The notes beneath the pieces were generated by a model. The model saw only the letters and a list, made by a program, of their open reading frames with translations, did no database searches and was not told where the DNA came from. The position numbers and the translations under genes were made by a program. DNA of 39,031 nucleotides from CAIKZJ01 sp964626015 (GTDB lineage Bacteria > Bacteroidota > Ignavibacteria > Tepidaquicellales > Tepidaquicellaceae): assembly GCA_964626015.1 (NCBI GenBank), contig CAZVCC010000027.1, forward strand, positions 1 to 39,031, in the 5' to 3' direction. Every line of letters begins with the position of its first letter. The stretch's first letter is position 1. Below, piece by piece: positions 1-7,363 of the stretch.

Positions 1-14
1 ATAAATCGTATTTT

Positions 15-55
15 TAATCCGTGTCTATCAGCTTAATCCGCGACCATCCGTGTTC
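15..55. repeat. Fragment of interspersed ATCCG-rich repeat
   Basis: Three words of the form ATCCGYG (AATCCGTGTC, AATCCGCGAC, CATCCGTGTT) follow one another within 40 bases. The same vocabulary recurs at 21850-21880 near another AATCAGTG word. No convincing coding frame covers it; the 62-codon open frame here is low-complexity and unlike its neighbours. This looks like a degenerate member of a dispersed intergenic repeat family. Confidence 0.45.
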
Positions 56-83
56 AATTGCAAAATCAGTGCAAATCATATTT

Positions 84-143
84 CATCAGTACTTTCAGTG
101 TGCGTTCTTAAATAATTCATCAGCTCTTTCAGTGTGCCTTCTT
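84..143. repeat. Imperfect 26-bp direct repeat
   Basis: Two 26-base copies, at 84-109 and 118-143, match at 23 of 26 positions and start 34 bases apart. Both begin CATCAG and contain TTTCAGTGTGC. They lie 110-170 bases upstream of the secreted protein gene at 252. They could be a duplicated regulatory site or part of the dispersed repeat debris at the window start. I see no match to a known element. Confidence 0.5.
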
Positions 144-251
144 TTTAAAACAGATGTGGTCATACCCGTTTTTCAGTCGCATTTTTCTTCCATTGCTTTT
201 ATTGTATGAATATTATAATATTTATAAGTCATGAACTAAACAAATTTAACT

Positions 252-1490
252 ATGAAAAAACTATACTTTCTCTTTATCGTTGTTTTTGTTCTATCCTCAG
301 AATTAACTCTTTCCCAGACCTGGACACAAACTTTGAACGGTATTCCTATGTGGGCTATGTCCAAGGATAGATACGGAAACATTTATGCTGGTTCTTCAGG
401 ATCCGTTAAAGCAATCTATAAAACTACTAACGAGGGACAAAACTGGTTAACTCTCTTATCTGGCAGCCCGTCAAATTTCTTAGGACTTTCTGTTGACTCG
501 CTTGGAAACATCTTTGGTGCAAATGTTTCTAACGGCGTCATGAAATCTACAGATGGAGGAAACAACTGGGTTAACATCCCCGTATCTACTTTCGGTAATA
601 AAAATGTTCAGTCCGTTGTTTGCGGAAAAAATGGAGTTGTACTTGTAGGCTGTAACACGGGCGGTATTTTTCGCAGTACAGATTTTGGTGCAACCTTCCC
701 GGATACTTCTTTAGCAGGTGTTACAATAGTAACTTTGGTAGTTGATAGATTCAATTCGAATATTATATACGCAGGCGCATCTGCTACAACAGGTTTAACT
801 GGTTTCTTTATTTCCACAAATTCAGGGTACAGTTTCTCAGGACCTTATAATACAAACACTTGCTGGGGGGTTATGCAGAAAACACCCAATGACTTATATA
901 TGGTGACAACATCAACTGGATTACCCTTCACTAAATCCACTAACGGCGGTTACAACTGGACGACAGTTTCAGCTCAACCCGGATCTATGCGCGGTTGCTC
1001 GCTCGACCTTGCTGGAAACATCTATATAAATGGCAACGGCGGTGTGTTTAAATCTACAAACGATGGCTTATCATTTATCAATACTGGAATAACAGCAAGC
1101 GGAAATCAAATCGTCAGCCAAGGTAATAAAATGTATGCCGCAACTACTGGATCTACTACCGGCGGCGTTTGGATTTATACGGATACAACCCTAACCTCCG
1201 TAACCCCTGTATCAACAGGCATTCCGGAAAATTTTGAGTTAAAGCAAAACTATCCAAACCCCTTTAACCCGGTAACTAAAATAGAATTTTCCGTGCCTGT
1301 AGCAGAGTTCATAACTCTAAAAATATTCGATATCATGGGCAGAGAAATCTTTACACTCGTTAATGAAAAATTACAGCCCGGAACCTATGAAAAATCATTC
1401 GACGGTTCTCAATTAACAAGCGGTGTTTATTTTTATAAGATTGCTATTGGAGATTTTGTGTCAACGAAGAAAATGTTACTCGTGAGATAA
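252..1490 (+). CDS. Secreted beta-propeller protein with type IX secretion tail
   Basis: A 412-residue exported protein. Residues 1-21 form a signal peptide (MKK, hydrophobic core, cleavage after TLS). About residues 25-320 hold repeated blocks of the form KSTDGGNNW, FRSTDFG and KSTNGGYNW, the sialidase/BNR-Ycf48-like propeller signature. From about residue 330 the chain has NYPNPFNP (Tyr at 334) and ends in a GVYFYKI...KKMLLVR tail, the C-terminal sorting domain (type A) used by the type IX secretion system. By family knowledge the tail is cleaved and the protein is released or attached outside the cell. Substrate or ligand is unknown; these propellers are usually annotated only as exported repeat proteins. 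It stands alone, with the histidine kinase gene convergent downstream. The start is supported by the signal peptide. Confidence 0.85.
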   Translation: MKKLYFLFIVVFVLSSELTLSQTWTQTLNGIPMWAMSKDRYGNIYAGSSGSVKAIYKTTNEGQNWLTLLSGSPSNFLGLSVDSLGNIFGANVSNGVMKSTDGGNNWVNIPVSTFGNKNVQSVVCGKNGVVLVGCNTGGIFRSTDFGATFPDTSLAGVTIVTLVVDRFNSNIIYAGASATTGLTGFFISTNSGYSFSGPYNTNTCWGVMQKTPNDLYMVTTSTGLPFTKSTNGGYNWTTVSAQPGSMRGCSLDLAGNIYINGNGGVFKSTNDGLSFINTGITASGNQIVSQGNKMYAATTGSTTGGVWIYTDTTLTSVTPVSTGIPENFELKQNYPNPFNPVTKIEFSVPVAEFITLKIFDIMGREIFTLVNEKLQPGTYEKSFDGSQLTSGVYFYKIAIGDFVSTKKMLLVR

Positions 1491-1631
1491 TTGTATCAAT
1501 ATTTATTTGATGATTCTCTCTATTGAGAATCTGCCGTGTTATCCGTAAAGAAATGCTGTAAAATCGTGATTTTGAAACAAACGATAATTTAAACCTATGT
1601 GAATAATAAGGATTGAAATATCCCTGTTCTT

Positions 1632-4505
1632 TTATTGCAACAATTTACTTATTAGGCTCAATAAATCAGCTTTTAAAAATGGTTTTGATATATAATCATT
1701 TAATCCATCTTTAATAAATTTTTCCCTGTCTCCGACCATTGCGTATGCCGTCAATGCAACTACAGGTACATTTTTAAACCCTTTTATTTCCCTGATTTTT
1801 TTCGTCACATATATTCCATCGTCCTTTCCTAAATTTATATCCATCAATATCAAATCGTACTTATTCAGCCGTGCCAGATAAATAGCCTCTTCACCGCTTT
1901 TCGCTTTATCAATAATATAATGACCACTCAGAAAAGCATCAATTAACATTAATGTCGTATCATCATTATCGACAGCCAATATCCTTTTCTTTTCATTTTT
2001 CAAAACGACTTCTTTTTTAATTATGGTGCTTTTCAAATCTTGTGAAACATCAAGTTCCTGTTTAATAATTTCTTCTTTAATATCAGCATCCATGTTAGAA
2101 GGCAGTGTCACTGTAAACACAGACCCTTTACCCAATTCACTCGTTACGGTAATAAATCCACCCATCTTCTCAATAAATTTTTTCGTCAGGCTTAATCCAA
2201 GTCCTGTCCCTTCAAATCCCCTGTTTAATCCTTCGCTAACCTGTCTGAACTCTTCAAAAATCAGGTCTAATTTGTCAGATGGTATTCCTATGCCTGTATC
2301 CTTTGTTATTACGGAAATATAAGGTCTATTCTCTATTAATATCTCATTTACTTTAACAACAACCTCGCCTTCAATCGTATATTTTATCGCGTTATTAATA
2401 ATGTTGTTTATTATATCTCTAACCAATCTTTCATCTAAGTTAACCGTTATTGACTTGTCGCAATTTTCATATTCAATTCTTAATCCTTTTGATTCCGCCA
2501 GTTTTTCATAAAGTTTTACAGCTGTCATAACTGTATCGCTTATATTAAATATTTTATTATTTAATTCTAATTTTCCTGCTTCTATTCTTGATAAATCCAA
2601 AATTAAGTTTAATGTTTCCATTAATCGGTTCCCGCTGTTAAATATACTTTCTGCCATTACATAATGTTCGCCATTTGTAAGTTCGCTTCTTAACATATCC
2701 GAATATCCTAATATTCCTACCATTGGAGTTCGTAACTCATGACTCATATTAGCCAAAAAGCTTGTCTTTAGTCTCTCTGATTCTTCAGCTTTATCTTTAG
2801 CTTTAATTAATTCCTGCTCAGATTGCTTCCTTTTTGTGGTTTCGAGACTCGTCCCAATAAGAAAAGAATTATTCTCAACATCTAACCTTTGAATTGAAAG
2901 ATAGAACCATTTTATTATTCCCGTTTGGAATTCAAACCTCAGCTCTATTTCAGAATGACCCGATTCTTTAGCATCCTGTATTGCTTTTTTAGCTATCAAT
3001 AAATCTTCGCCGTAAACATACCGGAAAATATTATCATCGTGTTCATTCTTTATATCAATAAACCGCTTTTTTTCGCTGAATTCGTTTTTTCTCATATAAT
3101 TGCCGTCAAGATCAGTCATAAAGAAACCTCCCGGAAGTGTTTCTATAATAGCATCGCTTAACCGCTTTTCATTTTTTAATGCCTCTTCTGAAGTCCTCCG
3201 ATCTGTTACATCTCTTACTATGGAAAGTATTCTGCTTTCACCCAACGATACGAACCGGGCTTCAAAAGAATGCTTTCCGTTTTGTAAATTAATATCGAAT
3301 TCTATCGGCTCAACCTTATAATTTGAAGATACCTTTCTTAATATTTCTATGAAATTATTTGCCACAGACGTCTCGAAATGATCTCTAATATTTCTCCCGA
3401 CAATATTTTCGGTTCTATCAATCAATATGCTTACATCAGGCGCGTAATATTCCAGATAAGTTCCGTCTTTATCAAATATAAACATTAAGTCTGGTTGTGC
3501 TTCAAGGAGAGCTTTGTATTTTTTGGTAGCCTCGGTCTTTTCATTCACCTCCCTGATAAGTTTTTCTTTCTGCTCCTTGAATTTCTGAACAAGATTTGCA
3601 ATATCACCAAACTCGTTTTTCTTATTCAATAAATTCCTAACGTACATTAAGTCGTCTTCTTCAAGGCTTTTGGCAATATTCTTAAGCGGTATTGTCAACC
3701 ACTTATTAGTAAAAAACACGAAGAATAAAATTGTAATAATCAAAACTCCAAAACCACCGAATAATAGTTTCTTTATGTTACTTAATTCCGACTGAAAATC
3801 AATTTGTTTTGAGAATATCAACTCTGCTAACGAATTGTTTTGAAAATCATTTAATTGCCTGTATATTATCTCTTTATTATCATAAAAAGAAGGGTGCGAT
3901 TTTTGTGCTGAAAGATTTAACTCCAGGTCAAAGCCGGTCAGTTTGCTCACCTCCTTAATATACTCGGAATCCCATTTTTTTGCAGATACTAAATATCCGT
4001 TTTCTTTCGTTGTATAATAAATATCATACGTTGGAACTATTACCGCTGCAAATATTTCATATATGGATTCATCCTGTCTGAAAAAAGTATGATAATTTTT
4101 GTTGTCTTTAAACCATGCCAATATTTCATTTTCGCTTATTCTTAGATAATTAGAAACCGTATCAGTTGCAGCAAAAATATTTCTACCGGATTCATCATAA
4201 ACACTTAAAAAATTCATATTAAAAGTTTTAAGAATAGCTGTAAAGTTCTCTTTAGCCCAAACCGTATCTCTTGTTTTTATAAACTCGAACATATCATCCC
4301 ATGCTGAATTATCAATCGTGGGTTTCAGAAAACTGGCGGCTTTTAAATCAAGTACATTGTCAACTACTTTTTCATCACTGAGTTGTTTCGATTGCATGTA
4401 AATGCTTATCTCCCTGTTGCGAATGTATAGATAACCTATTAAAAACAACACTAATATCAGTATGACAGAAAAAAACAGTATCCTGATTTTATTATTAGTC
4501 TTCAT
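1632..4505 (-). CDS. CHASE4-PAS-PAS hybrid sensor histidine kinase/response regulator
   Basis: A 957-residue membrane sensor kinase. Residues about 8-28 are a first membrane helix. An extracytoplasmic CHASE4-like domain follows (DNSAWDDMFEF hallmark near 65-75). A second helix at about 248-268 leads to a HAMP-like linker and coiled coil, then two PAS domains (about 330-440 and 450-565). HisKA contains SHELRTP with phospho-acceptor His589. The ATPase domain shows NNIINNAIKYT, DTGIGIP and GTGLGL. A C-terminal receiver domain has phospho-acceptor Asp889 (LILMDINL), an acidic VDNDD pocket and the conserved Lys in SKPF. All catalytic residues are present, so it should autophosphorylate and relay internally. 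No cognate output regulator or Hpt protein is adjacent, so the downstream partner and signal are unknown. Its stop lies about 140 bases from the stop of the convergent propeller gene. Confidence 0.92.
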   Translation of the reverse strand: MKTNNKIRILFFSVILILVLFLIGYLYIRNREISIYMQSKQLSDEKVVDNVLDLKAASFLKPTIDNSAWDDMFEFIKTRDTVWAKENFTAILKTFNMNFLSVYDESGRNIFAATDTVSNYLRISENEILAWFKDNKNYHTFFRQDESIYEIFAAVIVPTYDIYYTTKENGYLVSAKKWDSEYIKEVSKLTGFDLELNLSAQKSHPSFYDNKEIIYRQLNDFQNNSLAELIFSKQIDFQSELSNIKKLLFGGFGVLIITILFFVFFTNKWLTIPLKNIAKSLEEDDLMYVRNLLNKKNEFGDIANLVQKFKEQKEKLIREVNEKTEATKKYKALLEAQPDLMFIFDKDGTYLEYYAPDVSILIDRTENIVGRNIRDHFETSVANNFIEILRKVSSNYKVEPIEFDINLQNGKHSFEARFVSLGESRILSIVRDVTDRRTSEEALKNEKRLSDAIIETLPGGFFMTDLDGNYMRKNEFSEKKRFIDIKNEHDDNIFRYVYGEDLLIAKKAIQDAKESGHSEIELRFEFQTGIIKWFYLSIQRLDVENNSFLIGTSLETTKRKQSEQELIKAKDKAEESERLKTSFLANMSHELRTPMVGILGYSDMLRSELTNGEHYVMAESIFNSGNRLMETLNLILDLSRIEAGKLELNNKIFNISDTVMTAVKLYEKLAESKGLRIEYENCDKSITVNLDERLVRDIINNIINNAIKYTIEGEVVVKVNEILIENRPYISVITKDTGIGIPSDKLDLIFEEFRQVSEGLNRGFEGTGLGLSLTKKFIEKMGGFITVTSELGKGSVFTVTLPSNMDADIKEEIIKQELDVSQDLKSTIIKKEVVLKNEKKRILAVDNDDTTLMLIDAFLSGHYIIDKAKSGEEAIYLARLNKYDLILMDINLGKDDGIYVTKKIREIKGFKNVPVVALTAYAMVGDREKFIKDGLNDYISKPFLKADLLSLISKLLQ

Positions 4506-4916
4506 TTTTCATGTTTTTAACTAATATTCACTTTATGTCCTCAATAGTGTTTATTATATGGGGATAAAATTTGTTACAAAAATATGGAATAATTTGTAAC
4601 ATTCATTTCAATATTAGTTTTAATTAGTCTTAAAAGCAACTACAAAATTATGCATTACATCTTGCATTTTTTTCAGTACGGGTAGTGTGTCAAAAATGTC
4701 ACTAATAAAAAAATATAGGCTGTTTTTAGCCTAAACTTGATTAGCCTCTAATTAGCCTCTAATTAGTCTCTAAATAGCCTTAAAAACACCCCCTGATTGC
4801 TTGTGACAAAATCGACACCATCGGCTTAGTCGTTCGGATGAAAAATTATTTCTAAGAGTTTTATTTCTTGAACATTAATAATATTTTATTCATATTATGC
4901 ACAGAAAGGAAAAACT
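4506..4916. other. Intergenic gap with phased repeats
   Basis: This 411-base gap separates two divergent genes, the histidine kinase (minus) and the CADD-like gene (plus). It is A/T-rich and holds a small inverted repeat (TAGGCT at 4716-4721, AGCCTA at 4728-4733) and the phased repeat listed separately. I see no small gene or RNA in it. Promoters for both flanking genes must lie here, but I cannot place them confidently. Confidence 0.6.
4726..4784. repeat. 11-bp phased TTAGCCTCTAA repeat
   Basis: TTAGCC-type cores start at 4726, 4741, 4752, 4763 (TTAGTC) and 4774 (ATAGCC). The last four are spaced exactly 11 bases, with a unit close to TTAGCCTCTAA. The array ends about 130 bases upstream of the CADD-like gene. 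Spacing near one helical turn puts the cores on one DNA face, as expected for cooperative protein binding; function is not shown by sequence. Confidence 0.75.
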
Positions 4917-5474
4917 ATGAAACTAAACAAAAAACTTCTTGACCACCCGTTCTATCAGTCGTGGACGAAAGGAGAGATTACTCATGAACAACTGGCTGTG
5001 TATTCGTACTCTTATTTCGAGCTAGTCCAGGAAATTCCAAATCTCTGGTTAAAGGCTGTCGTAGGATTGAATGCTGTTTCGAAAGAATCCGCTAAGATTG
5101 TCGCTGAAGAAACCGGACATATTTCTCTGTGGAATGATTTCAGAATTAAACCGCTCAACGATAATTATCCTTCAATGAACGATGTTATTAAAGAGCTTTC
5201 GGAAATGAACCCGTCAGAATTACTCGGTGCAATACACTCTTTCGAAATTCAGCAGCCCGAAGTTGCTAAAACAAAGAAAGAAGGTTTGCTGAAACATTAT
5301 AACATCGATGAGTCGAAAACTAAATACTTCGATGAACACATGAACGAAGAAGAGCATATTGCTTACGGTAAAATGCTCTCTCAAAAGTTTGCAGATAAGT
5401 CCGATTTCGAAAAAGGATTTAAAAGAGGTTCTGAGATCTTCTACTACGCTCTCGATAGATTTATGAAAAATTAA
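4917..5474 (+). CDS. CADD-like heme-oxygenase-fold protein, candidate p-aminobenzoate synthase
   Basis: A 185-residue all-helical protein of the TenA/PqqC/CADD heme-oxygenase-like fold, soluble, without a signal peptide. It begins LLDHPFYQSWTKGEIT, which aligns by eye with chlamydial CADD (LEHTFYVKWSKGELT as I recall it). On that alignment Tyr13 and Tyr29 match CADD Tyr27 and Tyr43, and Lys120, ten residues after the ligand-like Glu110, matches CADD Lys152. CADD is reported to build p-aminobenzoate for folate from its own Tyr, with Lys152 as nitrogen donor, at a dinuclear metal site. Probable ligands here are Glu64/Glu65, His68, Glu110, His141, Glu144 and His147, although spacing is shortened by three residues at the first pair and by one at the last. 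AAAGGA lies eight bases before the ATG. Thiaminase (TenA) is a less likely reading. Fold assignment is firm; function is inferred. Confidence 0.75.
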   Translation: MKLNKKLLDHPFYQSWTKGEITHEQLAVYSYSYFELVQEIPNLWLKAVVGLNAVSKESAKIVAEETGHISLWNDFRIKPLNDNYPSMNDVIKELSEMNPSELLGAIHSFEIQQPEVAKTKKEGLLKHYNIDESKTKYFDEHMNEEEHIAYGKMLSQKFADKSDFEKGFKRGSEIFYYALDRFMKN

Positions 5475-5580
5475 TTTATAATTCTAAGGAGAACTCAGCG
5501 TACATTATCTTCCCGAATCCGTGTATTTTTTAATCTTCATTTTGCCGGGGAAGAGGTAATAGAAGATTTAATGATATATC

Positions 5581-5616
5581 GTGTCACTATGCCCGTGTAA
5601 ACGGGCAGAAAGACAC
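5581..5616. terminator. Stem-loop between convergent genes
   Basis: TGCCCGT (5590-5596) and ACGGGCA (5601-5607) form a perfect seven-pair stem closed by GTAA. Outer arms GTGTC (5581-5585) and GACAC (5612-5616) extend it. It touches the stop codon of the minus-strand gene and lies about 105 bases past the plus-strand stop. No U-run follows on either strand, so simple intrinsic termination is uncertain; it may instead protect 3' ends or act bidirectionally. Confidence 0.45.
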
Positions 5617-7211
5617 TACCCCCCGAATTCCTCCATCAGCAATTTTGCCGCATCGGTCTCAATCTTTTCATAAGGAACTTCAAGAAGTTTCTTTAAGAGC
5701 GCAAACCAGCCCTGTTCATTCCCTTCTATAGGTAAAGCTATTAAGTCTTTTTCTGTAAATCCGTTCATCTGTGCTAACTTGTACAATATCAGCTTTGCCG
5801 CCCATTGGTGCGAGGTATCGTCTTTATTCGCATTTACAATCTTCTCGAACAGTGTAACTAATATCAGTCTCCTTAATCCGTCTGAATTAACTAATTCATA
5901 CAGATAAGCAGAAAACTCTGGATTTATTTTCAGTAATATTTCGCATATATCTTTCTCTGTCTTAAATGAACTGTCTAAAGAGAAAAAATCCTCTCCGCCT
6001 ATATTACTGTAAAAATATTCGAGAACTTCCGGAACAGATTTACCGATTCTTTGTGCAAGCTTGTAGTCGTTTAAATGTCTTATCTCGTGATACGCATTCG
6101 ATTTCTTAACCAGTTCTGTGAATGTCTTGTTAATAACGTACTTTTGGCTTTCTTCTTTTATTTTATCGAGAATAAATTTTCTTTCATTGTTGTCATTTAC
6201 AAATCCGCTGACCATCAAACCGACTTCTCTTTGTGCATACTGTTCATCATTATCGAACAATCGCAAATACCTTTCAATCACGTAATTCAGGCTTTCTGAA
6301 AGTATGAACGCGAACGGGGAATTCGGAAGCTTTATTCCGAGAAATTGCTCCCTAAGATTTAGTCCGTCAATCCTCTTTATAATATGTACGATTGAACGAA
6401 TGTTTTCCCTTTCAAGCATCACGGAATCTGTAATCTCATATGACATCAGCAGCGATTTTGCATTGCCGTTCTTGTACCTGTATTCAAACATAAGTGTTGT
6501 GTATGGATATCCTTTGTTATACAGCTCAAGGTTCAATGAATTTGTTGCGTTATAAATGGAATCAAGCTCCGATGAATTCTCTAATAACTCTATTAATTTC
6601 GCTGTCTTTCTTAATATCAACGAATCAATTTCGCTCTTAAATACCTTCTCTTTTACAGCAGTATATTTATCTGATTTCCTCCAGTCGCTGTTAATGTAGT
6701 ATTCACGGGCATTGTTTAAGGCTGTTATAAGATTTGCAGCATCATTTTCAAAAAAACTCTTTACTGCCTTGGTCTTTTGCTCATTAGTAACGTATGAAAA
6801 GTTGTTCATCCTTTCATACATGAAGTTAGCGGAGACCTTGCTGTCCTTTACTAAAAACCCTCCCTTAAGTAATACTGTGAAATTGTGATTTCCATTAGAC
6901 AAATATAACGGGTCTATTTTTATGTTTGCAATTTTAATATTTCCAAGGTCAGTGTAATTCAAACTGCTGAACATTCTTCTTTCAAATAACCTCCCGTCAA
7001 CATATATCTCAACTACCTCAGGCGTCATTTTTCCTTTAATCAATATAGTTGTTGCAAATTCAGTCGAAACCAGTATGCTTTTATCAGGTGATATAAGGTA
7101 AACTCTGAATGAATTCAAGTTGTATATCCTGTATCCGACAAAAATTGTCAGAACTATTGCGGATATCGCAAGAAGCGGAAGCAATATATAATATTTCAGA
7201 GACTTGTTCAT
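5616..7211 (-). CDS. Membrane-anchored protein of unknown function with HExxH motif
   Basis: I do not recognise the family. From the ATG at 7211 the protein has 531 residues; a TTG two codons upstream is possible but unnecessary. Residues about 6-28 form one membrane helix after a short basic N-terminus, so the bulk is predicted to be extracytoplasmic. A beta-rich region follows (about 35-130, with phrases such as VEIYVDGRLF and NGNHNFTVLL that resemble an Ig-like domain). The remainder is helical. Near residue 375 it reads AYHEIRHLNDY, an HExxH zinc-metalloprotease-type motif (His375, Glu376, His379), with acidic residues downstream (GGEDFF) that could supply a third ligand. That suggests a peptidase, but a chance motif in a helical protein cannot be excluded. 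It is divergent from the AddA-like gene and convergent with the CADD-like gene, with no operon partner. Confidence 0.7.
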   Translation of the reverse strand: MNKSLKYYILLPLLAISAIVLTIFVGYRIYNLNSFRVYLISPDKSILVSTEFATTILIKGKMTPEVVEIYVDGRLFERRMFSSLNYTDLGNIKIANIKIDPLYLSNGNHNFTVLLKGGFLVKDSKVSANFMYERMNNFSYVTNEQKTKAVKSFFENDAANLITALNNAREYYINSDWRKSDKYTAVKEKVFKSEIDSLILRKTAKLIELLENSSELDSIYNATNSLNLELYNKGYPYTTLMFEYRYKNGNAKSLLMSYEITDSVMLERENIRSIVHIIKRIDGLNLREQFLGIKLPNSPFAFILSESLNYVIERYLRLFDNDEQYAQREVGLMVSGFVNDNNERKFILDKIKEESQKYVINKTFTELVKKSNAYHEIRHLNDYKLAQRIGKSVPEVLEYFYSNIGGEDFFSLDSSFKTEKDICEILLKINPEFSAYLYELVNSDGLRRLILVTLFEKIVNANKDDTSHQWAAKLILYKLAQMNGFTEKDLIALPIEGNEQGWFALLKKLLEVPYEKIETDAAKLLMEEFGG

Positions 7212-7301
7212 TAACAAATATCACAAACTAAATGTGAAGAAAAAAGGAATATCATTACTCATATACAGTTCGATATTCGTTTGCCGCGTCCCATCAAAAA
7301 A

Positions 7302-7320
7302 ATTCTCATCAAATGAGAAT
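7302..7320. promoter_or_regulatory. Perfect palindrome upstream of addA-like gene
   Basis: ATTCTCAT (7302-7309) and ATGAGAAT (7313-7320) are exact inverted copies around CAA. It sits 44 bases before the chosen start of the helicase gene and about 90 bases before the divergent HExxH gene, between both promoters. Shape and position fit a repressor operator, possibly for damage control; the binding protein is not identifiable here. Confidence 0.5.
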
Positions 7321-7340
7321 ATTTGCATTTCTAAATTTTA

Positions 7341-7348
7341 TATCTTTG
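7341..7348 (+). promoter_or_regulatory. Bacteroidota-type -7 element candidate
   Basis: TATCTTTG matches the Bacteroidota promoter consensus TAnnTTTG and lies 16 bases before the ATG at 7364. A TTTG at 7322-7325 is nearer than the usual 19-21-base spacing, so the -33 match is poor. If used, transcription would start just before 7364, which argues against the longer reading frame starting at 7313. Confidence 0.35.
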
Positions 7349-7363
7349 TATAAGTTAAATCAA

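Noticed and set aside
21..209. 62-codon open frame at the window start
   Set aside because: It runs through ATCCG-rich and direct repeats, has low-complexity composition and no recognisable protein features.
1512..1531. Terminator after the first propeller gene
   Set aside because: GATTCTC/GAGAATC can form a seven-pair hairpin, but no T-run follows, so I do not call termination.
4917..5474. TenA thiaminase
   Set aside because: No thiamine genes are nearby, and the N-terminal Tyr, central Glu and Lys fit CADD better than TenA.
7313..7363. Upstream start for the AddA-like gene
   Set aside because: The extra 17 residues are not family-like, and the ATG is part of the palindrome arm; the ATG at 7364 precedes the Walker A block at the usual distance.
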